38,277 nucleotides of DNA from an uncultured Clostridia bacterium (GTDB taxonomy: Bacteria > Bacillota > Clostridia > Christensenellales > UBA1242): positions 1 to 38,277 of the forward strand of contig CANQDK010000011.1 in assembly GCA_947591785.1 (NCBI GenBank). The letters run 5' to 3'. Below are positions 31,287 through 38,254 of the stretch, piece by piece (position 1 is the first letter of the stretch; the number at the start of each line of letters is the position of its first letter). Made by a program: the position numbers and the translations under genes. The notes beneath the pieces were generated by a model. The model worked only from the letters and a program-made list of their open reading frames with translations. It had not been told where the DNA came from and did not search any database.

Positions 31287-34217
31287 ATGAATAATGCATC
31301 TATCATTTTTTCTACAAGTCCGTGGTTGCTATTTTTGATTATTCCAATGATGGCATTGATTTTTGCCCTAGTTTTTGTTAGAAAAAAGAAAAGTTCACGC
31401 GTGACTGCCAATCTTATTCTCTCCGCTTTGCTTCAATGTGCAGCAGCCTTTTGCTTTATATTTGCAATCGCAGGTGTTGGAATAAAATATGAAGAAGAAA
31501 ATTCTCCCAAAGAGGCAGTTGTGCTTGTGGACACAAGTTATAGTGCATCAACTCAACGAGAGAATATGAGTGATTTCGTTTATGATGTGTTAATGCAGAG
31601 TGTTGGAAAGTGCAAAGTGGCGATTGTTTTGTTTGGTCAAGGACAACAAGTCGCAATAGAGATGACGCAATTTAAGAGTGATGAAGATGCTCAGCAGGCT
31701 TATCAAAAATATTTAAGCATCTTAGCAGCAACTCCGAGTGATGGGGCAACAGATATAGGTGCAGCTTTGAAATTTGTTTGGGCTGCTGCCTCAAGTGGCA
31801 ATAATCTTATTTCTGACCCCTCACGTGCAAAAATTGTCGTTTTAAGTGATGGGCTTGAGACAGATGGTGATGCTTTAAGCACAATGAAGACTCTTGTTCG
31901 TAATGGAGTGCAGATTGAAACTTCGTTTTATGCGGATAGTTATCCTGCAGACTCATCTATCTTAGAGGTAAATTATCCTCAGCGAAACATCTACACAAAT
32001 GACAAATTTGACTTTAATGTTGAGATTAAAAGTGCACATAACACATCGGCCGTTGTGACATTGATTGATAAGGACCAAGAGGGAAAAACAAGAGAAACGA
32101 GTTTTGAAATCTCCTTGCAGTCTGGCACACACCAAATTGCTTTGCCTTATTCTTTTGAAAGTGGAGATTTTCATGAATTGACTTTCAAACTTATTTTGAA
32201 AGAAGATAAAGAAGAAAAAAATAATGTTTTTTGTTCTTATTTTGATGTCGCAAAGAAAAATAAAATTCTCATTCTTGAAAAATATCAGGCTGAATCTTCT
32301 GAACTTAATAAAATGCTTGCAGATGTTACAGAAAAAAATAATATAGAAATTGATATAAAAGAGATTGCCGATGTTCAAACCTTTAAAGCCAAAGATTTTG
32401 CGAAATATAGTGAAGTGATATTATATAACTTTGCTGCTTGTGATATGCAACAGGAATTTCAAGTTGAACTTGAATCTTATGTCGATGTGCTAGGTGGCGG
32501 ATTGTTTACCATAGGTGGTTTTGAAAAAGATGAACAGGGGAATATTCAAATGACTCCCAAAGAGAGTAATCCGGAAGAGAAAGTTCCTTCACTGCACAGT
32601 TATAAAGAAGGAGATTTGTATGGTTCTGTGCTTTCAGATATGCTTCCTGTGAGAGTGGAGGCTTACAAACCAGCAGTTGCAGTTGTGTTTGTGTTTGATG
32701 TGTCATCATCAATGGCAGGTAAATGGGAAGGTGATGGAATACATTCTGCAACAGAAGATGCAAGATATATCATCGACAACGTGCTAGAGCCAAAAGATTA
32801 CTTGGGGATTGTTACATTGCAGACAAGTTATTCTCAAACAGAACCACTCAGCCCATTAACAAAAAAAGATGAATTGAAAGCCTCAATAACTGAACTAGAA
32901 GATTTTTATGACTTTGATGCTTGCACTCAATACGCTCCAGCACTTGAACACGCAACGCAAATCCTTGCAAATGTTCCATCAGGAGTTGCTCGCAAACACG
33001 TTATTTTGTTTTCTGATGGTTCTCCTGGTGACGCACTTGATGCTTATGGCAAAGTGGTGGCAGATGCCCATGCTTCACAAGATATATCATTTACTATTGT
33101 CACATATTATCTTAGTTGTCGCTATTTTGACGGCGTGCCATATTATTTCAATCATGCCTATGATAGACCAGGATATGAAATTAAAATCGACAGAATGCAA
33201 ACACTTGCTGGGTATGGCGGCGGTAGTTTTGTGCTTACTTCAAGAGATAAAACATTGCACTCGGTTGCACCATACTTCAAGCAAGACCTTAAACTTGATC
33301 AACTCGAGGATATATGTTATGAAGATTTCAGCCCTAGAAAAGGAGTGGAGTCAGATATATTGGGCAATATCACTGGCTTACAACTACAGGAACTCACCCT
33401 AAATGGATATTTTTCAAGTAGGACAAAACTTGACAGCAATATCAGTGTTCCGCTGCTTGCAAATGGCTCTCCTCTTTATGCAGAATGGACATACGGACAA
33501 GGCAAGGTTGGAAGCCTACTTATCGACTTGGAGGGAGAGTGGTCAAGTGACCTATTAAATACAAATACTGGACAGACAATAGTGACAAATATTGTTTTCT
33601 CTCTTTTGATGAATGTGAAACAATTGGATAATAATACTTTTGAAGCCTCTCTTTCTGAGAATAATTTGCATACACAAGTGAATGTATTTAGCTTATTGCA
33701 AGAAGAGGACACATCAACAAAAATAGTTGCACTTGTTCAGTATCCTTTGCAGTCAAAAACTAAGAAATACGATCTTGGAGTGCTTGCAAATGGAAGTCGC
33801 TTTGTGTTTGAAAATTTTGAAAGAGGAGTTTACACTATTTACATCATGAAAGTCAGTGCTGATTATGATTTTATGCAAAGCACAGTAAATAATCTGAGTG
33901 ATATACCACAAGATGTTCTTCACGAAGTGACAATTTTGCATAGAGCGTTCTCATACTCCAACGAATATGATGGAAGGCAGGACGCTTATACCACTGGTAA
34001 AGATTTGCTTTTTGCAATATCAACACGAGATGTGAGTGAAGACGAAGAATACAGTAAATTCATCTATGACGCAGACAAATTATTTCTGCCAAATGGCAAA
34101 ATCTCTCACACACAAGACCTTCGTCAAAGTTTACTAATTTCTGCAATGGTAATTTATCTTTTTGGCATTGTCCTTCGCTTGTTCAAAATTAAAAAACTAA
34201 AACTCAAAAATAAATAA
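31287..34217 (+). CDS. Membrane protein with two VWA domains and a glutamine-amidotransferase-like domain
   Basis: A 976-residue protein; AAAGGAGG lies 8 bases before the ATG. There are two N-terminal helices (about 10-30 and 42-62). The first VWA-like domain has V-L-V-D-T-S-Y-S (D82, S84, S86), a slightly altered MIDAS. Next comes a beta-sandwich region, then a GATase1-like domain (about 330-415, ending G-G-G-L-F-T-I-G-G, without an obvious Cys nucleophile). A second VWA domain follows with a canonical D-V-S-S-S-M (D471, S473, S475) and I-L-F-S-D-G-S. It ends with a membrane helix (about 948-965) and a basic tail. A start at 31209 overlaps the upstream gene and lacks a ribosome binding site. 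It is the last gene of the operon, with a terminator 70 bases downstream. It would be the large envelope partner of the MoxR ATPase. Confidence 0.85.
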   Translation: MNNASIIFSTSPWLLFLIIPMMALIFALVFVRKKKSSRVTANLILSALLQCAAAFCFIFAIAGVGIKYEEENSPKEAVVLVDTSYSASTQRENMSDFVYDVLMQSVGKCKVAIVLFGQGQQVAIEMTQFKSDEDAQQAYQKYLSILAATPSDGATDIGAALKFVWAAASSGNNLISDPSRAKIVVLSDGLETDGDALSTMKTLVRNGVQIETSFYADSYPADSSILEVNYPQRNIYTNDKFDFNVEIKSAHNTSAVVTLIDKDQEGKTRETSFEISLQSGTHQIALPYSFESGDFHELTFKLILKEDKEEKNNVFCSYFDVAKKNKILILEKYQAESSELNKMLADVTEKNNIEIDIKEIADVQTFKAKDFAKYSEVILYNFAACDMQQEFQVELESYVDVLGGGLFTIGGFEKDEQGNIQMTPKESNPEEKVPSLHSYKEGDLYGSVLSDMLPVRVEAYKPAVAVVFVFDVSSSMAGKWEGDGIHSATEDARYIIDNVLEPKDYLGIVTLQTSYSQTEPLSPLTKKDELKASITELEDFYDFDACTQYAPALEHATQILANVPSGVARKHVILFSDGSPGDALDAYGKVVADAHASQDISFTIVTYYLSCRYFDGVPYYFNHAYDRPGYEIKIDRMQTLAGYGGGSFVLTSRDKTLHSVAPYFKQDLKLDQLEDICYEDFSPRKGVESDILGNITGLQLQELTLNGYFSSRTKLDSNISVPLLANGSPLYAEWTYGQGKVGSLLIDLEGEWSSDLLNTNTGQTIVTNIVFSLLMNVKQLDNNTFEASLSENNLHTQVNVFSLLQEEDTSTKIVALVQYPLQSKTKKYDLGVLANGSRFVFENFERGVYTIYIMKVSADYDFMQSTVNNLSDIPQDVLHEVTILHRAFSYSNEYDGRQDAYTTGKDLLFAISTRDVSEDEEYSKFIYDADKLFLPNGKISHTQDLRQSLLISAMVIYLFGIVLRLFKIKKLKLKNK

Positions 34218-34284
34218 ATTTTAACAATTTTTGAGAGAAAATATTTATGTTATATGTTGGCAACAAAGATAGTCTGCCGAGACT

Positions 34285-34310
34285 AAGAGGCATTTAATTG
34301 CCTCTTTTTT
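34285..34310 (+). terminator. Terminator of the MoxR operon
   Basis: An 8-bp perfect stem (34285-34292 with 34299-34306) and a 6-nt loop followed by TTTTTT. Confidence 0.85.
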
Positions 34311-34373
34311 AATTTTAAGTAAAAAGTTAGTAAATAAAACCTAATTCCACATTTTAATAAATTTGAATTTTGG

Positions 34374-34456
34374 CTTGGCGGAGGTCAATGGTCTATATAA
34401 GAACATTCTAACAAAAAAACTGATAAGGTAATTCTTATCAGTTTCACTTGGCGGAG
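34374..34456. repeat. CTTGGCGGAG direct repeat (34374-34383 and 34447-34456)
   Basis: Ten identical bases 73 bp apart, one copy on each side of the minus-strand terminator. GC-rich words of this length are rare in this DNA. The second copy encodes the end of the D-S-G-L-S-A-K tail on the minus strand. Confidence 0.6.
34412..34444 (-). terminator. Minus-strand terminator
   Basis: An 11-bp perfect stem (34417-34427 with 34434-34444) and a 6-nt loop followed on the minus strand by seven T. It ends the operon of the 98- and 179-residue proteins. Confidence 0.75.
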
Positions 34457-34522
34457 AGACCGCTATCCAATCCTAACACAAAAGTGTCTATTGGATACAA
34501 GTATGTTATGATATCATTTTTA

Positions 34523-35062
34523 CTATAAATCTTTTTCGACCATTTCTTGTAAAGTGTAGGATATTGTTTTTAATTCTTTATCTTTTGTTGATGTTTTTGT
34601 TGTAATGTTTTTCCTAAAAGCAGCATAGTTAACGGGATAATTTTCTTTATAGCACTTGCCTTGAAATTCGTATTCAACAACAAAATTTAAAATATTAATG
34701 TTGTCTTCGTTGAGTTTTCTGTGGTCTATACTGCATACTATATTTTGGCCCGGTGCTAACATTGTATTTTTTATGCTTTCAAACGGCGTTATTGATATGC
34801 CATAGCTATATTTGGATAAATCAACATCACATGATAAATTTTTAATGACAGCACCTGATTTACCAAAATTTTTAATGATTAAATAAAATTGTAAATCAGA
34901 GAAATTAGTCATATCACCATATATTGTGACATAAGGACGTGAATTGCTTTCAATCATCCTATTATTTTGTTTTAGTGTCAAGATGACTGTAACAACGGAA
35001 ATGCCAGCTAAAATAAATGAAAGTATTGCCAAAGATAAATTAACCCAATCACTTGCAGACAT
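34523..35062 (-). CDS. Single-pass membrane protein with an Ig-like outer or inner domain, function unknown
   Basis: A 179-residue protein. One membrane helix spans about 6-30 (an S-L-A-I-L-S-F-I-L-A-type segment), followed by a basic K-Q-N-N-R stretch. The rest (about 40-150) has alternating strands, with R-P-Y-V-T-I-Y-G and a late N-F-V-V-E-Y-E-F strand, as in an Ig-like beta-sandwich. Similar one-helix proteins are common and uncharacterised in Firmicutes, often in accessory regions. GGAGG precedes the ATG. It begins 9 bases after the stop of the 98-residue protein gene, so the two are one operon. Confidence 0.75.
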   Translation of the reverse strand: MSASDWVNLSLAILSFILAGISVVTVILTLKQNNRMIESNSRPYVTIYGDMTNFSDLQFYLIIKNFGKSGAVIKNLSCDVDLSKYSYGISITPFESIKNTMLAPGQNIVCSIDHRKLNEDNINILNFVVEYEFQGKCYKENYPVNYAAFRKNITTKTSTKDKELKTISYTLQEMVEKDL

Positions 35063-35071
35063 AAAACCTCC

Positions 35072-35368
35072 TCATTTCTTCTTGGCGGGATGATAATGCA
35101 AATGAGCATGCTTACCATTGTCATTTTTATTATAATTAAAACTGATGTTGTTTGTTGTTCTCTTTATTTCAGTTTTTGGATGATTCATTTCTTTCGTGGC
35201 AATGTCTTTCTCAACATTGTTCTCATGTATTTTTTTGTTAATTTTTTTGATTTTCTTTTCGTCGATAATAGGGTCCAATTTTGATCGTTTATCTCTTAAT
35301 TTTTGCGTTGATTTGTCTGCATCTCTATATCTATCAGCAGCGCTTTTATTTTTGTTAAAACCAAACAT
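35072..35368 (-). CDS. Small, highly charged protein with a His-rich tail, function unknown
   Basis: A 98-residue protein, very rich in Lys, Asp, Glu and Asn, with predicted helices over residues 8-60 (R-Y-R-D-A-D-K-S and similar). It ends H-A-H-L-H-Y-H-P-A-K-K-K, which could bind metal. No membrane segment or known domain is seen. A strong AAAGGAG precedes the ATG, and an extended -10 promoter lies 25 bases further up, so it is expressed. It is cotranscribed with the 179-residue membrane protein gene. It lies downstream of the RloC-like gene but is separated from it by a terminator. Confidence 0.7.
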   Translation of the reverse strand: MFGFNKNKSAADRYRDADKSTQKLRDKRSKLDPIIDEKKIKKINKKIHENNVEKDIATKEMNHPKTEIKRTTNNISFNYNKNDNGKHAHLHYHPAKKK

Positions 35369-35391
35369 ACATACTCCTTTTATTAATTTTA

Positions 35392-35420
35392 ATTATAGCA
35401 TAATTTTTAAAAAAAGTAAA
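35392..35420 (-). promoter_or_regulatory. Promoter of the 98/179-residue operon
   Basis: On the minus strand an extended -10 TGCTATAAT (TATAAT at 35397-35392), with a weak TTTACT (35420-35415) 17 bp upstream. Confidence 0.65.
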
Positions 35421-35423
35421 GAT

Positions 35424-35478
35424 TTATTGAAAGGAAGAAGTTGCAAAACTTCTTCCTTTTTTAGTTTTGTTGAGTGGA
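35424..35478 (-). repeat. Direct repeat copy A (55 bp), left of the RloC-like gene
   Basis: Matches 37881-37939 with a few substitutions and short gaps; the last 16 bases (AGTTTTGTTGAGTGGA) are identical. It contains a terminator hairpin (35433-35456) and, on the minus strand, the codons S-T-Q-Q-N and a stop. Confidence 0.75.
35433..35462. terminator. Terminator at the end of the RloC-like gene region
   Basis: A 10-bp perfect stem (35433-35442 with 35447-35456), a 4-nt loop and a T run on the plus side. Since A runs flank it on the left, it probably works in both directions. It lies inside repeat copy A. Confidence 0.75.
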
Positions 35479-35520
35479 GCAACCGCTATCCTAGCCTAAC
35501 ATGAAAATAATATATAAGAA

Positions 35521-37830
35521 CTACAAATTATCTATTTGCTTAAGAATTCCTTTGTAATGATTTTCATCGCAAGATTTTATTAAATTTAGAATTTCAGAAA
35601 TAATGTTCGTAGATTCTCCAAGTAAAGAGTTGTTATCTTCATCATTAAAGTAAGAATTGTTATGTGAAAAAGCATTCACGAATTTATATATTCGCTCACA
35701 TTGCAAAATTTCATCTTCTGTTAATTCATAATCCTCTGTTTTATTGCACTTATATAATTCAATGATTGCATTCCTAAAATTATTTGTTAAATGAGGAACT
35801 TTGAAAGAACAAAAACTTTCAAGAACCTTTCTACATGTATTAGCAATACTTAAATAATCGTTTAATTCTAACTGTTCTCCATTTGTAAAAGATTTATTGA
35901 ATTCAATCATAGTATTAAGCAAGTAAGGATATTCAGAAGATGCTTGTTTTATTGACTTTGGAAGTTTTATTATAGCTGCTGTTCTTACTTGCTTATTTTG
36001 TATTTGTGTAAATTTATTTTTAATAAAGTACATGTTTTTATCTGCTTTTTTCTCATCCCCAAAATGTTTTCTCATTAATTTAAAAAAAGTAAAATTGTGA
36101 GTTAATATAAAAAGTTGTTCCGCATTATCAAAATAAGAAGTTATGAATGCATAGGCATTAAATATATGATTTGAATCCATACTTGTAATAGGGTCATCAA
36201 ATACTATGATGCTATTATTCATTTGATTACCATTTTCTTTAACCTTAGTCAAAAAATAGATAAAAGCGATGGCTGTCTTTTCTCCTTCACTAAGATTTGT
36301 AGCTGCCATATTATTCTCTTTTCTAATAATTTTATATCCTTTAGTCTTTTCGTCAAATTTTAATTCAATTTCATTTCTTCCAAGGAATTGTGTTAATAAA
36401 ATGTTAAAATTGTTTCCAGCTTTTATTACATCAACTAAATCCATTTCTATTTTAGATATATTTTCATTTAGAATATCTAATTGTGTTTTAAAGTCTAATG
36501 TTCTTTTTCCTAACTCGTTTAACTCATTGTGCTTTTTCTTTATTTGCAATTTATTATAATTTTCATATAAAAAAAGTTTCCTCAATTCTTCTAATGCGTT
36601 ATTTTGCGTCATGGTAAAATTGTTGGTAGTCACATTATTTTCTTCAATAATCTTATTGAGTTCTTCTATAGTTAAAAAAATTGTCTCGTAATCTTCAAAT
36701 ATGGCATTATAATTTGGCTCAAATTTTATCATTTCGTAAGGATTTAAAAGTTTGTTGTTTAATGCTTTTAAAATGCTAGTAATGCTTTCATTGAATACCT
36801 TTATTTTGAGTTGGCAATCATCATAAAGCAACTTAAACTTGTCTAAGTTGTTTTTATAAAAATCAGTTATGTTAATTTGATTTAAAAAAATGAAACTATT
36901 ATTATATTTAGTTATTGTTTCTTGAAGTTCTTTTTTGTAGTTTTGTAATTCATTGTTAAACAAAGACTTCAACTCATTTTGCCTTTCAACTGAAATTAAA
37001 TTACCACAATATTTGCAGATATTATTTTCATGCAAAGTAAATCCTTCATATAACCAATTGAAAAGTTTTTCTCCTAAATTACTTGCAATAGCTTCTTTAA
37101 AATTTTTATTTAATAGTTGTTTAGTGTTTTCTATCAAACTTGCTATATCTTCTTTTGAAATATCAATTTTGTTAATAATAGGTTTGATTTCATCTTTCAA
37201 CAATTCTTTCAAACTTGAGATCGTGGTCTTTATGGAAACTGAATCTATTTCTTTATTTAAATAGTCCGAAAATACGGATATATCGTACTGAATGTTAGTC
37301 TTATTGTAATTAGATAAACGATTACCAATTCCTCCTATAACATGGAATTCTTCTTTTATATTTTTAGCAGCAAGAGATAATGATGTCTCTAACTCTTTAT
37401 TTGCTTTATTATACTCCTCTTCGCATATATCTCTTTCCTTAATAATTTTTTTAAATTCACCTTTATAACTATCCAATTGTTTTTTTAACTCAATATTTTT
37501 ATCGGATATATAAACAATTCCTTTTAAATCAGAGAACTCAGCTAGATTTTGATTTATGAATTTTTCATCAAAAACATATAAATTGATATTACAATTTGAG
37601 ATATTTAAATTAGATATGGTTTGATTTTCTGTAGTAATTAAAAATTCGCCATCGGGACAATCATTTGAGTTTTTGTAATAAAGACAGTCAAAAACACTAC
37701 ATAAAGTAGTTTTACCACTCCCATTCAAACCAAAAATTAAATTATATTGCCCAAATTCTGGAATATTAGAATCCCATTTAAAATCTCTAAATATTCTATA
37801 ATTTTTTATTTTATCTATTCTTTTTATCAT
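35521..37830 (-). CDS. RloC/PrrC-like ABC-type ATPase, candidate anticodon nuclease
   Basis: A 769-residue AAA_13-type protein. Walker A is G-L-N-G-S-G-K-T (34-41). A long coiled coil follows, with a C-K-Y-C motif in the middle (C272, C275), as in the zinc hook of RloC. After a second coiled coil come the ABC signature N-L-S-E-G-E, Walker B I-I-V-F-D-D-P and the switch His in L-T-H-N-F. The C-terminal 150 residues carry R667 and E671 in R-K-V-L-E and H723 in A-F-S-H-N, the R-x3-E...H arrangement of the PrrC/RloC nuclease. If so, it would cut a tRNA anticodon loop on phage infection or DNA damage and stop translation. Other AAA_13 proteins share parts of this layout, so the nuclease activity is inference. 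RloC genes often sit in restriction loci; here no restriction gene adjoins it within the window. The promoter is an extended -10 at 37849-37854. Confidence 0.78.
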   Translation of the reverse strand: MIKRIDKIKNYRIFRDFKWDSNIPEFGQYNLIFGLNGSGKTTLCSVFDCLYYKNSNDCPDGEFLITTENQTISNLNISNCNINLYVFDEKFINQNLAEFSDLKGIVYISDKNIELKKQLDSYKGEFKKIIKERDICEEEYNKANKELETSLSLAAKNIKEEFHVIGGIGNRLSNYNKTNIQYDISVFSDYLNKEIDSVSIKTTISSLKELLKDEIKPIINKIDISKEDIASLIENTKQLLNKNFKEAIASNLGEKLFNWLYEGFTLHENNICKYCGNLISVERQNELKSLFNNELQNYKKELQETITKYNNSFIFLNQINITDFYKNNLDKFKLLYDDCQLKIKVFNESITSILKALNNKLLNPYEMIKFEPNYNAIFEDYETIFLTIEELNKIIEENNVTTNNFTMTQNNALEELRKLFLYENYNKLQIKKKHNELNELGKRTLDFKTQLDILNENISKIEMDLVDVIKAGNNFNILLTQFLGRNEIELKFDEKTKGYKIIRKENNMAATNLSEGEKTAIAFIYFLTKVKENGNQMNNSIIVFDDPITSMDSNHIFNAYAFITSYFDNAEQLFILTHNFTFFKLMRKHFGDEKKADKNMYFIKNKFTQIQNKQVRTAAIIKLPKSIKQASSEYPYLLNTMIEFNKSFTNGEQLELNDYLSIANTCRKVLESFCSFKVPHLTNNFRNAIIELYKCNKTEDYELTEDEILQCERIYKFVNAFSHNNSYFNDEDNNSLLGESTNIISEILNLIKSCDENHYKGILKQIDNL

Positions 37831-37848
37831 TTGAAAATCCTCATTTGC

Positions 37849-37857
37849 ATTATAACA
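37849..37857 (-). promoter_or_regulatory. Extended -10 of the RloC-like gene
   Basis: TGTTATAAT on the minus strand, 19 bases before the start codon; GAGGAT is the ribosome binding site. No convincing -35. Confidence 0.55.
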
Positions 37858-37880
37858 TAAAAAATAGAGTTTTTAGCATT

Positions 37881-37939
37881 TTTATTAAGAAAAGAAGAAG
37901 TTTTTGCAACTTCTTCCTTTTTCAGTTTTGTTGAGTGGA
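37881..37939 (-). repeat. Direct repeat copy B (59 bp), right of the RloC-like gene
   Basis: Partner of copy A at 35424-35478. Here the repeat spans the last codons of the intact 81-residue gene (S-T-Q-Q-N, TGA) and its terminator hairpin. Confidence 0.75.
37894..37920. terminator. Terminator of the 81-residue protein gene
   Basis: A 9-bp stem (37894-37902 with 37908-37916) and a 5-nt loop, T-rich on both sides, directly after the minus-strand stop codon. Confidence 0.75.
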
Positions 37940-38167
37940 TTGCAGATAAGTGTAAACTGCATTTGCGGATAGAGTTGAAGTGTTGCCACCGGACTCGGCA
38001 AAGTTTTTGAGATCGGTTGCTATGATTAGACCAATCCTGTTTATTTGCTCTTTGGGCAAATTTGCTTTGCCTTGCTTTAATACTTTAGTATTAAAGTCAA
38101 AAGTTGCGGTGTTTTCAGCTATATCTTCACAATCAACAAAACTTGTGATTTCGACAAGTTTGTTCAT
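37922..38167 (-). CDS. 81-residue protein of unknown function
   Basis: A small, mostly helical and polar protein with no membrane segment or recognised domain; a helix with N-R-I-G-L-I-I-A-T-D-L-K lies in the middle. The start has a weak ribosome binding site (GAGA). Its own extended -10 promoter and a palindrome lie upstream, and a terminator follows at once. The last codons are inside direct repeat copy B, and the same tail occurs as a fragment in copy A. It is next to the RloC-like gene and on the same strand, but separated from it by the terminator. A regulator or antitoxin-like role is possible but not shown. Confidence 0.65.
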   Translation of the reverse strand: MNKLVEITSFVDCEDIAENTATFDFNTKVLKQGKANLPKEQINRIGLIIATDLKNFAESGGNTSTLSANAVYTYLQSTQQN

Positions 38168-38216
38168 TTCTCATTTTTTAGATATGAGAATGCTAACAGC
38201 TCATCGACTTCAACCC

Positions 38217-38239
38217 GTCAATTCTGGCCAAGAATTGAC
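38217..38239. promoter_or_regulatory. Perfect palindrome just downstream of a -10 element (probable operator)
   Basis: Arms GTCAATTCT and AGAATTGAC (9 bp, perfect) around a 5-nt centre. On the minus strand it starts 7 bases after the TATAAT, thus over the likely transcription start of the 81-residue gene, where a repressor would block RNA polymerase. On the plus strand it is followed by CTTTTTATT and could instead be a terminator, but no plus-strand gene is seen to need one. Confidence 0.55.
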
Positions 38240-38245
38240 CTTTTT

Positions 38246-38254
38246 ATTATAGCA
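38246..38254 (-). promoter_or_regulatory. Extended -10 of the 81-residue protein gene
   Basis: TGCTATAAT on the minus strand (TATAAT at 38251-38246). The -35 region lies at the window edge and has no clear match. Confidence 0.65.

Larger units (their letters stand above)
34218..34522. other. Intergenic region with two terminators and short repeated tails
   Basis: The region between convergent operons holds the plus-strand terminator of the MoxR operon (34285-34310), a minus-strand terminator (34412-34444), two exact copies of CTTGGCGGAG, and a long hairpin (34464-34497, TATCCAAT/ATTGGATA outer stem). The sequence just right of the minus terminator reads as a short coding tail (D-S-G-L-S-A-K, stop) of a lost gene. 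Confidence 0.5.

Noticed and set aside
7653-33402. Many open frames of 60-160 codons overlapping the large genes in other frames
   Set aside because: They lack ribosome binding sites and recognisable domains, and lie wholly inside well-supported genes, so they are shadows of the real coding strand.
34447-34530. tRNA remnant or attachment site (TGGCGGAGAG looks like the reverse complement of a tRNA 3' end)
   Set aside because: The following bases do not form a T arm, anticodon arm or acceptor partner on the minus strand. The sequence is better explained as a short coding tail plus terminator.
35467-35500. Integron-like attC site (GTTRRRY and RYYYAAC words in repeat copy A)
   Set aside because: The two words are in the wrong order to form the attC hairpin, they are too degenerate to be significant, and no integrase gene is seen.
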